A stretch of DNA of 64,000 nt from Nautilia profundicola AmH. Its GTDB lineage: Bacteria; Campylobacterota; Campylobacteria; Campylobacterales; Nautiliaceae. The stretch lies in assembly GCF_000021725.1 (NCBI RefSeq), contig NC_012115.1, positions 62,001 through 126,000 on the forward strand, given 5' to 3'. Position numbers and translations under genes: made by a program. Under the pieces are notes generated by a model. The model ran no database searches. It saw only the letters and a list, made by a program, of their open reading frames with translations, and was not told the DNA's origin. Within the stretch, counting starts at the first letter, position 1. Each line of letters starts with the position of its first letter. Positions 1 through 8,757 of this stretch are shown here, in pieces.

Positions 1-466
1 GTGCCCTGTTGTCTTTATTTTTTATGGCTTTTTGAAAATATTCCAAGGCTTTTTTATAATTTTTTTCTTCTAATTTTATTACTCCGAGATTATAGTATGA
101 AAGTGCTTCTGAATAACTTGAGAGTTTATTTAGTATTTGAAGGGCTTTTTCTTTTTCACCTTTATTGTATAAAATAGTTGCTCTTTTGATTAATTGTTTT
201 ATTTCGTCTTTTTGAATAATATGTTTTTTTTCAAGTTTTTTTGTAATTTCGGTAATTTCAGGAGAGATATTGGCGGAAGATTTCTTTTTTTTAGTTATTA
301 CTACAGCGGCTAAAACCAAAAGAAGAATAATTGCTGTTAAAAGAAGAATGATTATTATAAGAATAAATTTATTTTTTTTCTTCTCTTGTTCGTTATCGTT
401 CTCTTCTATTACAATAACATTTTCTTCTTGATTTTCGTTTTCTTTGTTTTTGTTTTCTTCCGCCAC
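1..466 (-). CDS. TPR-containing single-pass membrane protein (partial)
   Basis: The gene runs off the left edge, so only its first 155 residues are visible. They show an acidic, Asn/Glu-rich cytoplasmic-type head (about residues 1-33), a Lys cluster, one hydrophobic transmembrane helix (about 38-58), a second Lys cluster, and then helical repeats with TPR spacing (for example A-L-x-Y-Y-N-L-G-V and Y-x-x-A-L-E-Y-F-x-K-A). The start is GTG, preceded by AAGGT, and lies 8 bp after the serS stop, so the two genes are probably cotranscribed. A TPR membrane protein next to serS is a recurrent arrangement in Campylobacterota. TPR domains bind other proteins; the partner here cannot be read from sequence, and I assign no specific function. 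Confidence 0.8.
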   Translation of the reverse strand, partial: MAEENKNKENENQEENVIVIEENDNEQEKKKNKFILIIIILLLTAIILLLVLAAVVITKKKKSSANISPEITEITKKLEKKHIIQKDEIKQLIKRATILYNKGEKEKALQILNKLSSYSEALSYYNLGVIKLEEKNYKKALEYFQKAIKNKDNRA

Positions 467-474
467 AATTTACC

Positions 475-1725
475 TTATAGATATTTTTTTAACGCTTCAG
501 GTATTTGTATATTTCCGTCTTTTGTCTGATAATTTTCCATAATGGCCACTAATGTTCTTCCAACTGCTAAACTGCTTCCGTTTAACGTATGAACGAGTTT
601 GTTTTTTTTGCCGTCTTTATATCGGATTTTTGCACGTCTTGCTTGAAAATCTCTCGTGTTTGATACCGAGCTTATTTCTCTGTATTTGTTTTGAGAAGGT
701 ATCCACACTTCAAGGTCTATTGTTTTCGCGGCACTGAAGCCTAAATCTCCCGTACATAGCATAAGCTGTCTGTAAGGGAGCCCCAATTTTTCAAGTGCGT
801 TTGATGCACAAGCAACCATTTCGTCAAACATTTTGTCACTGTCTTCAGGTTTGGTAATTGCTACAAGCTCCACTTTGTCGAATTGGTGTTGTCTGATTAT
901 ACCTTTGGTGTCTTTTCCGTAACTCCCCGCTTCTTTTCTGAAACAAGGAGTATAAGCCGTTAATTTAATAGGCTCATCAAGGTTTGTGATAATTTCATCT
1001 CTGAAAAGGTTTGTCAACGGTACTTCTGCCGTAGGAATCAGATACAGTTCTTCGTTTTCAATTTTAAATAAATCTTCTTCAAATTTAGGAAGCTGACCGG
1101 TACCTGTCATTGTTTCCCTGTTTACCATAAACGGAACATAAACTTCTTCAAATCCCCATTCCCTGTTGTGGTCTAAAAAGAAGTTAATAAGAGCTCTTTC
1201 AAGTCTTGCGGCGTCTTTTTTCATTACAGTAAAACGGCTTTTTGCCAGTTTTACACCTCTTGTGAAATCGAGCCAGTCAAGTTTTTCTCCAAGTTCGTCG
1301 TGAGGTTTGGGTTCGAAATCGAAGGTAGGTATTTCACCAACTCTTTTAATTTCAACGTTTTCATCCTCATCTTTTCCTATAGGGACGTCTTCATCCGGAA
1401 TGTTTGGAATTACCAAAGCTTTTTGCAGTAAAGAATCTTCTATTGTCTTTAATTTTTCTTCAAGAACAGAAATTTCTTCTTTTAAACTGTTTACTTCTTT
1501 TTTTATTTCTTCAGCTTTATCTTTTTCACCGTTTTTCATAAAATTTCCGATTTGTTTTGATAGAATATTTCGTTGTTCTAATAATTTATCAAGTGTTGTT
1601 TTTATCTCTTTTTTTTCTTTGAATAGTTTTTTGATTTCTTCCAGGTTATTTTCATCTACACCTTTTAATTTAAGGCGTTTTGAAACGTTTTCAAAATCTT
1701 TTTCCAGCAGCTTTAAATCTATCAT
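475..1725 (-). CDS. serS: Serine--tRNA ligase
   Basis: Seryl-tRNA synthetase charges tRNA-Ser with serine in the cytoplasm. The 416-residue length is normal for the bacterial enzyme. The N-terminal 110 residues are Lys/Glu-rich and form the long antiparallel coiled-coil arm that grips the tRNA long variable arm. The class II catalytic core follows, with motif 2 near residues 262-290 ([14 protein letters not shown], then RQHQF) and motif 3 near 384-400 ([18 protein letters not shown]). The gene is divergent from the binding-protein gene at 1798, and their promoters share a 72-bp gap. The downstream TPR gene starts 8 bp after its stop. A tRNA-Ser gene (anticodon UGA), one of its substrates, also lies in this window. 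Confidence 0.97.
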   Translation of the reverse strand: MIDLKLLEKDFENVSKRLKLKGVDENNLEEIKKLFKEKKEIKTTLDKLLEQRNILSKQIGNFMKNGEKDKAEEIKKEVNSLKEEISVLEEKLKTIEDSLLQKALVIPNIPDEDVPIGKDEDENVEIKRVGEIPTFDFEPKPHDELGEKLDWLDFTRGVKLAKSRFTVMKKDAARLERALINFFLDHNREWGFEEVYVPFMVNRETMTGTGQLPKFEEDLFKIENEELYLIPTAEVPLTNLFRDEIITNLDEPIKLTAYTPCFRKEAGSYGKDTKGIIRQHQFDKVELVAITKPEDSDKMFDEMVACASNALEKLGLPYRQLMLCTGDLGFSAAKTIDLEVWIPSQNKYREISSVSNTRDFQARRAKIRYKDGKKNKLVHTLNGSSLAVGRTLVAIMENYQTKDGNIQIPEALKKYL

Positions 1726-1759
1726 TAAATCCCTTTATTTATAGTAATTTCATTTTTGG

Positions 1760-1765
1760 TATAAT
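1760..1765 (+). promoter_or_regulatory. Extended -10 promoter of the ABC binding-protein gene
   Basis: The hexamer TATAAT is preceded by TGG, giving the extended -10 form TGnTATAAT. It lies 32 bp before the ATG at 1798, which has a good AAAGGAG ribosome site. No clear -35 box is visible. The serS promoter on the other strand must overlap the same 72-bp gap. Confidence 0.6.
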
Positions 1766-1797
1766 ACTTGGGTAATTTTAACATAAAAGGAGCGTGA

Positions 1798-2937
1798 ATG
1801 AAAAAGAAATTGTTAGCACTTGGGCTTAGCGCACTTGTTGCAAGTACATTAGCGGCAAAAGAAATTAAAGTAGGTGTTTTACAACCTTTAACAGGGCCTA
1901 TTGCATCATTTGGACAAAAAACACTTGATGGTATCAAGCTTGTTCATGAAAAATATAATACTTTACCAAACGGTGATAAAATTGTATTAGTTGTAGTTGA
2001 CGGTCAATTTGACAAAGTTCAAACTGTTAATGGTTATAAAAGATTAGTAAGTGGTGAAAAAGTTGTAGCAGTTGAAGGACCTCTTGCAAGTTCAATGAGT
2101 TTGTCAATTAAAAGATTTGCTGGAGCAACAAAAACTCCTACAGTTACTCAAATTGCTACAAATCCAAGAGTTACAAAAGGAAGCAAATATATCACAAGAG
2201 CATGTTTCACAGATGATTTCCAAGGGACAGTAGCAGCAAAATATGCATTAAAACACAATCTTAAAACTGCTGTAATCGTTTTCGATATGAAACAGGATTA
2301 TTCAGTTGGTCTTGCAAAAGCTTTTGAAAAAGCTTATAAAAAAGACGGAGGAAAAGTTCTTAAAAAATTATTTATTAACAGTGGTGATAAAGATTTTAAC
2401 GCGCAAGTTGCACAAATTAAAAAACTTAACCCTGATTTTATCTATACACCAATTTATGCGCCTGAAGAAGGTCTACTTGTAAGACAACTTAGAGCAGCTG
2501 GCGTAAATTCTCCTGTAATGGGTGGTGACGGAATTGCAGACCCTGCACTTCTTAAAAAACTTGCTGGAAAAGCAGCTAACGGTGTAATGTATACTGATCA
2601 CTTCGACCCTGCAAAAGCACCAACTCCGCTTTCTAAAGAATTTATTAAAGACTTTAAAGCTAAATACGGAAGATCTCCAAGTGCATTCGCAGCAACTGGT
2701 GCTGACGGATATTTATTAATTTACAACGCAATTAAACAATGCGATACTAAAGCTAATAAAACTAATCTTCAGTTCAAACAATGTATCAACGATGCACTTA
2801 GACATACTAAAAACCTTGAAGCGGTTACAGGTTATTTAACAATCGATCCTAAAACTGGAAACCCAATTAACAAACCTGCAGTTGTTGAGGAAATCGTAGA
2901 CGGAAAAGTTGTATTTAAAGAACTTATCAAGCCTTAA
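1798..2937 (+). CDS. Branched-chain amino-acid-type ABC transporter substrate-binding protein (LivK-like)
   Basis: A 379-residue periplasmic binding protein of the type I fold used for leucine, isoleucine and valine (Peripla_BP_6 family). A cleavable signal peptide covers about residues 1-20 (MKKKLLALGLSALVASTLAA). The mature N-terminus has the family pattern VGVLQPLTGPIASFGQ. The protein would capture a ligand in the periplasm and deliver it to the LivH/LivM permeases encoded at 5104-7073. Ligand identity is uncertain, because members also bind amides, urea and aromatic acids. It is separated from the permease genes by a strong terminator and two sensor genes, so it is probably a monocistronic, highly expressed unit. 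Confidence 0.88.
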   Translation: MKKKLLALGLSALVASTLAAKEIKVGVLQPLTGPIASFGQKTLDGIKLVHEKYNTLPNGDKIVLVVVDGQFDKVQTVNGYKRLVSGEKVVAVEGPLASSMSLSIKRFAGATKTPTVTQIATNPRVTKGSKYITRACFTDDFQGTVAAKYALKHNLKTAVIVFDMKQDYSVGLAKAFEKAYKKDGGKVLKKLFINSGDKDFNAQVAQIKKLNPDFIYTPIYAPEEGLLVRQLRAAGVNSPVMGGDGIADPALLKKLAGKAANGVMYTDHFDPAKAPTPLSKEFIKDFKAKYGRSPSAFAATGADGYLLIYNAIKQCDTKANKTNLQFKQCINDALRHTKNLEAVTGYLTIDPKTGNPINKPAVVEEIVDGKVVFKELIKP

Positions 2938-2958
2938 TTTTTTCTCCCTTTCGGGAGT

Positions 2959-2998
2959 AAAAACATTAAACGGCATTATGGTGCTTTTTAATGTTTTT
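2959..2998 (+). terminator. Rho-independent terminator after the binding-protein gene
   Basis: A 12-bp perfect arm (AAAAACATTAAA at 2959-2970, pairing with 2987-2998) encloses an inner GCA/TGC pair and ends in a T-run. A second small hairpin (CTCCC-TTTC-GGGAG, 2944-2957) lies just before it. The A-rich left arm would also let it work from the other strand. Confidence 0.8.
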
Positions 2999-3019
2999 AT
3001 TATTTAATAAAGAGGAAAA

Positions 3020-4696
3020 ATGGATTATAGTAAACCGATTGAAATTGCACCTAATGTATATTGGGTAGGATATGTAATACCCGATGACCCATTCCAGTGT
3101 CATGTGTATTTGATTAAAAACGGAAGCGAATCTATTTTAATCGATCCCGGGAGTATGATTACGTTTCCGGTTGTTTTGGAAAAATTGAATTCTTTGATTA
3201 ATTTGAAAGACATTAAGTATATTATTATGCATCATCAGGATCCTGATATAGTCGGATGTTATTCTACGTTTGAGAAAATTATGCCAAAAAATGAAAGGTA
3301 TATTGTTACCCATTGGCGAACCGAAATGCTTTTAAAACATTATATGTGGGACACTCCTTTTTATCTTATAGACCAGCACAACTGGAAATTAAAAGCCGGA
3401 AAGAGAGAACTTGAGTTTGTATTTACCCCATATGCTCATTTTCCTGGAGCATTTTGTACTTATGATAAAAAAACCGGTATTTTATTTTCAAGTGATTTAT
3501 TCGGTGGGTTAACGGATGAATTTTCACTTTTTGCAAAAGATGTCGACGATTACTTTGAAGCGGCCAAACCGTTCCATAAGCATTATATGCCGAGTAGAGA
3601 AGTATTACACCATGCGCTGAAACAGGTTCAGAAAAAACATCCTTTAATGATTGCACCTCAACACGGTTCAATAATCAAAAAAGATATGATCGATCCGCTT
3701 ATAGATAAGCTTAAAGAATTAGAATGCGGGCTTTATTTGTTGGATGATTATGAAAGTGACTTATATATTTTAAACAAAACCGATGAGGTTTTAAAACAGT
3801 TTTTTAAAGACACGGTATCGCTCAGTTCATTTAATTTAGTGCTTAGAAATCTTTTTGATAATATTAAGAAAGTTATTCCTTCTATTCAAAAGATTGAAAT
3901 TTGTGGTATTTCTCCTTTATCAGAAGTAGAACATTGTTTTTCTTTCGGAGAAGACCACAAAATAGTTGAAATTGATCATATGGATGAAAATTATTCATTT
4001 AAAAAAGAGCTCAAACAAAACGATAAAAAAATAGGTGACATTTATATAATTATTAATAAAAACATGAATAAAAAAGAAAAAACGCTCCTTGAAATGTTGT
4101 TGAATAAAATATCCGTACCTGTTGCGATTTCTTTAGAAAAAGAACTCATATTAAGAGAACTTGAAGATAGTAACAAAATGCTTTATGAAAAATCAATTTC
4201 AGATCCTTTAACAAAACTTTACAACAGAGAATATATGAAAGAATTTTTATCTCAAAAAGTACAAGAGGCTAAAAGATACAAGTTTCCGTTAAGCGTAGCA
4301 ATGATAGATATAGATTTTTTTAAAAAAATTAATGATACATACGGACATTTAATAGGTGACTGTGTTTTAAAAGAATTGGCTGAACTGCTCAAGGATAATT
4401 TCAGAGGATCCGATATCGTTTCAAGATACGGCGGTGAAGAAATATTTATAATAATGCCTTTTACAGATGGAATTAATGCTTGTAAAAAGTTGGAAAATTT
4501 TAGAAAGTTTGTTGAAGAACATGATTTTTGCGAAAAAAAGAGAATCAAAATTACAATTAGTGCAGGAGTGAGTGAATTTGATTTTGGTGAGGATATTGAA
4601 GATTTAATATTAAAAGCTGACAGAAAAGTGTATTTTGCTAAAAAACAAGGAAGAAATAAAGTTGTGTGTGATAAAGGGGAAGGAAGTGATACTTAA
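3020..4696 (+). CDS. Di-iron (ODP/flavodiiron-type) metallo-beta-lactamase domain fused to a GGDEF diguanylate cyclase
   Basis: 558 residues. The N-terminal half is a metallo-beta-lactamase fold of the flavodiiron/ODP branch. Candidate iron ligands are H72, D74, D76, H140, D159 and H215, with spacings of 63, 18 and 55 residues that closely follow flavodiiron proteins; the usual H-x-E-x-D is H-x-D-x-D here. There is no flavodoxin domain. A linker region (about 230-390) precedes a GGDEF domain (about 395-552) with DPLTKLYNRE, DIDFFKKINDTYGH and an active-site loop G471-G472-E473-E474-I475, so cyclic di-GMP synthesis is plausible. By family precedent the di-iron domain senses oxygen or iron redox state; that is inference. 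The start has a GAGGA ribosome site. The gene overlaps the PAS gene downstream. Confidence 0.85.
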   Translation: MDYSKPIEIAPNVYWVGYVIPDDPFQCHVYLIKNGSESILIDPGSMITFPVVLEKLNSLINLKDIKYIIMHHQDPDIVGCYSTFEKIMPKNERYIVTHWRTEMLLKHYMWDTPFYLIDQHNWKLKAGKRELEFVFTPYAHFPGAFCTYDKKTGILFSSDLFGGLTDEFSLFAKDVDDYFEAAKPFHKHYMPSREVLHHALKQVQKKHPLMIAPQHGSIIKKDMIDPLIDKLKELECGLYLLDDYESDLYILNKTDEVLKQFFKDTVSLSSFNLVLRNLFDNIKKVIPSIQKIEICGISPLSEVEHCFSFGEDHKIVEIDHMDENYSFKKELKQNDKKIGDIYIIINKNMNKKEKTLLEMLLNKISVPVAISLEKELILRELEDSNKMLYEKSISDPLTKLYNREYMKEFLSQKVQEAKRYKFPLSVAMIDIDFFKKINDTYGHLIGDCVLKELAELLKDNFRGSDIVSRYGGEEIFIIMPFTDGINACKKLENFRKFVEEHDFCEKKRIKITISAGVSEFDFGEDIEDLILKADRKVYFAKKQGRNKVVCDKGEGSDT

Positions 4697-5102
4697 TGAA
4701 GAAGTAAGGTTTGAAGATATAAATAAAGACAATAGGCCTGTTGTTTCGAAAACAGATATAACAGGGAAAATCACTTATACGAACTCGGTTTTTAGGGCAC
4801 TATCTGGATATGAAAAAGGTGAAATGGTAGGTAGACCGCACAGTATTGTAAGACATCCTGATATGCCTAAAAAAGTATTTAGAGAAATGTGGAATACCAT
4901 TTTGCAAGGCAAAGAATGGAATGGAATTGTAAAAAATTTAAGAAAAGATGGAAAATATTACTGGGTAGATGCTACAATTACGCCTATAAAAGATGAAAAT
5001 AATGATATAATCGGTTTTATTTCTGCAAGAAGAAAAGTTAGCGATGATGTTAAAAAAGAATATGAAAAAATCTATAAAGAAATGAGAGAAAAGGAAAAGT
5101 AA
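4686..5102 (+). CDS. Aer-like single PAS-domain redox sensor protein
   Basis: About 138 residues forming one PAS domain of the Aer/CetB type: SKTDITGKITYTN, then the characteristic VGRPHSIVRHPDMPKKVFRE block, then W-x-G-I-V-K-N-L-R-K-D-G and YYWVDATITPI. This group usually binds FAD and reports redox state or electron-transport activity. No output domain follows, only a charged helix (about 25 residues), so it must signal through a partner. I chose GTG at 4686 because AGGGG sits 6 bp upstream; an ATG at 4635 in the same frame has no ribosome site and would overlap the upstream gene by 62 bp. The gene overlaps the di-iron GGDEF gene by 11 bp and ends 1 bp before livH. Confidence 0.83.
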   Translation: MILNEEVRFEDINKDNRPVVSKTDITGKITYTNSVFRALSGYEKGEMVGRPHSIVRHPDMPKKVFREMWNTILQGKEWNGIVKNLRKDGKYYWVDATITPIKDENNDIIGFISARRKVSDDVKKEYEKIYKEMREKEK

Positions 5103-5103
5103 G

Positions 5104-6018
5104 ATGGACATCGGTTTTGTGTTGCAACAGATTGTAAACGGGTTTTCGCTTGGAAGTATGTACGCATTAATTGCAATCGGGTATACATTGGTTTATGGTG
5201 TGTTAAGACTTATTAACTTTGCACACGGTGATATTATGATGGTGGGTGCTTTTATGGCATTTATTTTTTTCAAAATAATCGGACTTAATTTTTATGTTTC
5301 GGTATTGTTTGCGATCATTTTTACAGCCGGGGTCGGTATTTTGACATATGCAAGCGCATATAAACCTTTATTGGATAAAGATGCGCCTAAAATTTCACTT
5401 TTGATTACAGCAATTGGTATTTCATTTTTCTTGGAATCTTTATTTAACGTTATTGCCAATCAATATTTGGGAGGAACATATCAGGCTTTCTATTTTCCTA
5501 AATGGTTTTCTCATATTTTACATGTAGGTTCACTTACAGTTCCGGTATTGACAGTTCTTGTTCCGATTTTAACATTGGCGTTATTAGGTATTGTGTTATT
5601 TATATTATATAGAACGAAAATAGGTATAGCAATTAGGGCATTGGCATTTGATATCCAAACAGTAAAATTAATGGGTGCAGATTCAAATAAAATCATTGCT
5701 TTTGTATTTGCATTAGGTAGTGCGCTTGCAGCAATAGGAGGAATTGCTTATGCTATGGCTTACCCGAGCATTGACCCTTATATGGGTATGCTTGTAGGTC
5801 TTAAAGCGTTTGCTGCCGCTGTTGTTGGTGGAATCGGAAGTGTTACAGGTGCGGTAATAGGTGGGTTTATTTTAGGATTTGCAGAAGTTGCAATTCCTGG
5901 GTTCTTCCCAGAACTCGGAGGATGGAAAGATGCGTTTGCATTTATTTTCCTGATTTTCGTACTACTGTTTAAACCTACAGGAATTATGGGTATAGATTTT
6001 GAAAGACAAAGGTTTTAA
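5104..6018 (+). CDS. livH: Branched-chain amino-acid-type ABC transporter permease LivH
   Basis: 304 residues, almost entirely hydrophobic, with about eight transmembrane segments. The start QQIVNGFSLGSMYALIAIGYTLVYG followed by LRLINFAHGDIMMVGA is the signature of the LivH permease family, and GLKAFAAAVVGGIGSVTGAVIGG is the loop that contacts the ATPase. It forms a heterodimer with LivM in the inner membrane. Its stop overlaps the livM start (TAATG). The upstream neighbour is the PAS sensor gene, 1 bp away. No livG or livF ATPase gene follows, so the transporter must use ATPases encoded elsewhere. Confidence 0.92.
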   Translation: MDIGFVLQQIVNGFSLGSMYALIAIGYTLVYGVLRLINFAHGDIMMVGAFMAFIFFKIIGLNFYVSVLFAIIFTAGVGILTYASAYKPLLDKDAPKISLLITAIGISFFLESLFNVIANQYLGGTYQAFYFPKWFSHILHVGSLTVPVLTVLVPILTLALLGIVLFILYRTKIGIAIRALAFDIQTVKLMGADSNKIIAFVFALGSALAAIGGIAYAMAYPSIDPYMGMLVGLKAFAAAVVGGIGSVTGAVIGGFILGFAEVAIPGFFPELGGWKDAFAFIFLIFVLLFKPTGIMGIDFERQRF

Positions 6019-7073
6019 TGATGGAAAAGGTAAAATTAAATTTAAAAGATATGAGTGCCGCAAAATATTTTGGAATAATTGCTGCGGTAACAGCTGTATT
6101 TTTAGGATTTTTATATATTTCACCAAACTTGTTTAATGATTATACGATTACGGTATTGGGGAATGTGTATATTTTTATTATCCTTGCTGTCAGTTATAAT
6201 TTAATCAATGGTGTTACAGGGCAGTTTTCACTTGAACCTAATGGATTTGTAGCTATAGGTGCGTACGTTACGGCACTTTTAATGCTAAGTCCGGAAGTAA
6301 AAGCTGATATGTATATGATTGCAGACCCTTATCCGTTTATTAAAGACATATTTTTACCTAATCCGTTTTTTACATTAATTATCAGCGGAATCGTTTCAGC
6401 TTTAGTAGCACTGACACTTGCTTTTCCTGTATTTAGGGTAAGAGGTGATTATCTTGCTATCGTTACTTTAGGATTCGGATTTATTATCAGAATTTTCTTA
6501 ATCAATAATCCGGAAATTTCAAACGGTTCTATGGGGCTTGACTCAATTCCCGGGTTTGCAAGTTATTTCTGGATAGGGTTTACCGCTCTTGTAACTATCG
6601 TACTTGTTTATAATATTGTATATTCTAAATACGGACGTGCGATGAAAGCGGTAAGAGATGATGAAGATGCGGCTCTTGCGATGGGTGTTAATACATTTAA
6701 AACAAAAACATTGGCTTTTATGACAAGTGCATTTTTTGAAGGTGTGGGAGGAGGACTTTTAGCAAGTTCTATCGGTTCAATTTCTCCTGATCAGTTTACG
6801 TTTATGCTAACATTCCAATTATTAATTATTATCGTTCTTGGCGGTCTTGGAAGTATGAGTGGTGCTATTATAGGAACGCTTCTGTTTATCGGCGGTATGG
6901 AAGTGTTGAGACCTCTTGACGACGCAACGTGGTCAATTGGTCCTGTGCATGGAATTCCGGGCCTTAGAATGGTTGTGTTTAGTTTAATTCTTTTAGGCAT
7001 AATGTTATTTGCGAGAAAAGGGCTTTTCGGTGACAAAGAAATTTGGGATTATGTTAAATTTAAAAAGAAATAG
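6018..7073 (+). CDS. livM: Branched-chain amino-acid-type ABC transporter permease LivM
   Basis: 351 residues with an N-terminal helix and about eight further membrane segments. Family marks are GQFSLEPNGFVAIGAY near residues 70-85, FRVRGDYLAIVTLGFGFIIRI, and the ATPase-coupling loop IIVLGGLGSMSGAIIG. It pairs with LivH to form the inner-membrane channel. The first ATG shares its A with the livH stop codon; a second ATG follows at once, so the exact start is uncertain by one codon. A 16-bp gap leads to thiG rather than to the ATPase genes that normally complete a liv operon. Confidence 0.92.
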   Translation: MMEKVKLNLKDMSAAKYFGIIAAVTAVFLGFLYISPNLFNDYTITVLGNVYIFIILAVSYNLINGVTGQFSLEPNGFVAIGAYVTALLMLSPEVKADMYMIADPYPFIKDIFLPNPFFTLIISGIVSALVALTLAFPVFRVRGDYLAIVTLGFGFIIRIFLINNPEISNGSMGLDSIPGFASYFWIGFTALVTIVLVYNIVYSKYGRAMKAVRDDEDAALAMGVNTFKTKTLAFMTSAFFEGVGGGLLASSIGSISPDQFTFMLTFQLLIIIVLGGLGSMSGAIIGTLLFIGGMEVLRPLDDATWSIGPVHGIPGLRMVVFSLILLGIMLFARKGLFGDKEIWDYVKFKKK

Positions 7074-7089
7074 TTTTTAAGGAGATTTA

Positions 7090-7869
7090 ATGAGCGATAT
7101 TTTAAAAATAGGAAAATATGAATTTACAAGCAGACTGATAGTAGGAAGCGGTAAATATCCAGATTTTCAAACTACAAGAGACGCAACACTTGCAAGTGGT
7201 GCGGAAATGATTACTGTTGCGGTAAGACGTGTAAATATAATGGATCCTAATGAAGAAAACTTAATGGATTATTTCAAAGATACGGATGTTAAGATTTTGC
7301 CAAACTCTGCTGGTTGTACTACGGCAGAAGAAGCGATCACACTTTTCAGACTTGTGAGAGAAGCTACAGGAATTGATATTATTAAACTTGAAGTTATCGG
7401 TGACACGGCTAAAACTCTTTATCCAGATGTAATGGAGACGCTAAAGGCGTGTGAAGTATTAGCCAAAGAAGATTTCACAATTATGGCTTATACGAACGAT
7501 GATCCTATTATGGCAAAAAGATTGGAAAATGCCGGAGCTCATGCGGTTATGCCTCTTGCCGCGCCTATCGGAAGCGGACTTGGCGTTCAAAACAGATACA
7601 ATGTTGTATTTGTAAAAGACGCTGTAAACGTACCTGTAATTGTTGATGCGGGTATAGGAACTGCAAGCGACGCTGCAGTAGCGATGGAACTTGGAGCTGA
7701 CGGAGTGCTTACAAATACGGCAATCGCACAAGCCAAAAACCCTATAGCGATGGCGGAAGCTATGAAACATGCAGTTATTGCAGGTAGAATGGCTTACAAA
7801 GCCGGAAGAATACCTAAAAAGCCTTATGCAACAGCCTCATCTCCTCTTGAAGGTCTAATAGAGTTTTAA
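7090..7869 (+). CDS. thiG: Thiazole synthase ThiG
   Basis: 259 residues, the usual length. ThiG builds the thiazole phosphate ring of thiamine from deoxyxylulose phosphate, dehydroglycine and the ThiS thiocarboxylate. The Schiff-base lysine is K99 in [10 protein letters not shown], and phosphate-binding glycines appear in [11 protein letters not shown] and [10 protein letters not shown]. The ribosome site is AAGGAG. It seems to be the last gene of the sensor-livHM transcript, since a clean terminator follows within 5 bp of the stop. No other thiamine gene is in the window. Confidence 0.96.
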   Translation: MSDILKIGKYEFTSRLIVGSGKYPDFQTTRDATLASGAEMITVAVRRVNIMDPNEENLMDYFKDTDVKILPNSAGCTTAEEAITLFRLVREATGIDIIKLEVIGDTAKTLYPDVMETLKACEVLAKEDFTIMAYTNDDPIMAKRLENAGAHAVMPLAAPIGSGLGVQNRYNVVFVKDAVNVPVIVDAGIGTASDAAVAMELGADGVLTNTAIAQAKNPIAMAEAMKHAVIAGRMAYKAGRIPKKPYATASSPLEGLIEF

Positions 7870-7873
7870 TTAT

Positions 7874-7899
7874 AAGCGGGGATTCCCGCTTTTATTTTT
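7874..7899 (+). terminator. Terminator after thiG
   Basis: Perfect 7-bp stem AAGCGGG/CCCGCTT with a 4-base loop (GATT), followed by a T-rich tail. It begins 5 bp after the thiG stop and closes the operon that starts at 3020. Confidence 0.85.
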
Positions 7900-7908
7900 G
7901 ATTTTATA

Positions 7909-7920
7909 AGTGACAGACAC
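7909..7920 (+). repeat. AGTGACAGACAC dispersed motif, copy 1
   Basis: A 12-base match to the 13-base motif found exactly at 9828-9840 and, inverted, at 23031-23043. It lies in the short gap between the thiG terminator and the hydrolase gene. Confidence 0.6.
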
Positions 7921-7992
7921 TTAATATATTTATATATTTTAAATTAAGATACAATTTTAATATGTGTTTAAAAAGGTTTAAAAAGGTATATT

Positions 7993-8757
7993 ATGAAAAC
8001 ATTTGTATTTATTTTATTAGTAGGAATAGTTATTTATTTTGGAGCGGTTATTTATTTGTATGTTACGCAAGAAAGTAAAATATTTAATCGAAAATGGGCT
8101 AAAGAGTATGTGCCTAAGGTTGCTAAAAAGATATCGTTTAAAACAAGTGATGGAATTATTTTGGAAGGTGCGGTTACAAAAAACAATGAAAACTCACCTT
8201 TGGTTTTGTATTTTAGCGGTAATGCTAATAATGTTATTGAGTTTTTAGATAATATTGCCCCTAAAATCAGAGGATTTAATTTTATAGGTTTTAATTATCC
8301 GGGATATGCAGGAAGTGAAGGCAAACCTTGTGAGAAATGTATATTAAAATATTCTCTTGAGATATTTGACAAATACAAACCAGATATCATTATCGGAAGA
8401 AGTTTGGGAAGCGCAGTGGCAGCGTATGTAGCATCTAAAAGAGGCATCAAAAAACTTGTTTTAATAACACCTTTTGACTCAATTGTTAATGTAGCAAAAA
8501 GTAAATATCCTTTTTTACCTGTTGATAAATTAGTAAAATATAAATTTACTGAGATTGAATGGATAAAAAAAGTTAAAGCACCCGTTAATGTTTTATTGGT
8601 TGAAAATGATGATATCATTCCGCAAAGAAATATTGATAATCTATTAAAAAACATACCAAACTTAAATAAGAAAATTATAATTAATGGTGTTAAACATGGA
8701 TATATATATGAATATAAAAATATTGAAAAGGTAATAGAGGATTTATTGCTTCAATAA
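7993..8757 (+). CDS. Membrane-anchored alpha/beta hydrolase (BEM46/YfhR-like)
   Basis: 254 residues. A single N-terminal transmembrane helix (about 3-24) anchors a serine hydrolase domain. Visible marks are the oxyanion strand LVLYFSGNANNV, the nucleophile elbow GRSLGS with the serine at residue 137, an acid in the VENDD region (about 212-215) and the histidine in VKHGY (about 236). This is the BEM46/YfhR-like S33 group; substrates are generally unknown. It is preceded by TACAAT about 40 bp upstream and an AAAAGG ribosome site. Its 3' end overlaps the convergent diguanylate cyclase gene by 7 bp. Confidence 0.83.
   Translation: MKTFVFILLVGIVIYFGAVIYLYVTQESKIFNRKWAKEYVPKVAKKISFKTSDGIILEGAVTKNNENSPLVLYFSGNANNVIEFLDNIAPKIRGFNFIGFNYPGYAGSEGKPCEKCILKYSLEIFDKYKPDIIIGRSLGSAVAAYVASKRGIKKLVLITPFDSIVNVAKSKYPFLPVDKLVKYKFTEIEWIKKVKAPVNVLLVENDDIIPQRNIDNLLKNIPNLNKKIIINGVKHGYIYEYKNIEKVIEDLLLQ

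Noticed and set aside
7074-7089. Thiamine riboswitch before thiG
   Set aside because: The gap to livM is only 16 bp, too short for the riboswitch, and no conserved elements are visible.
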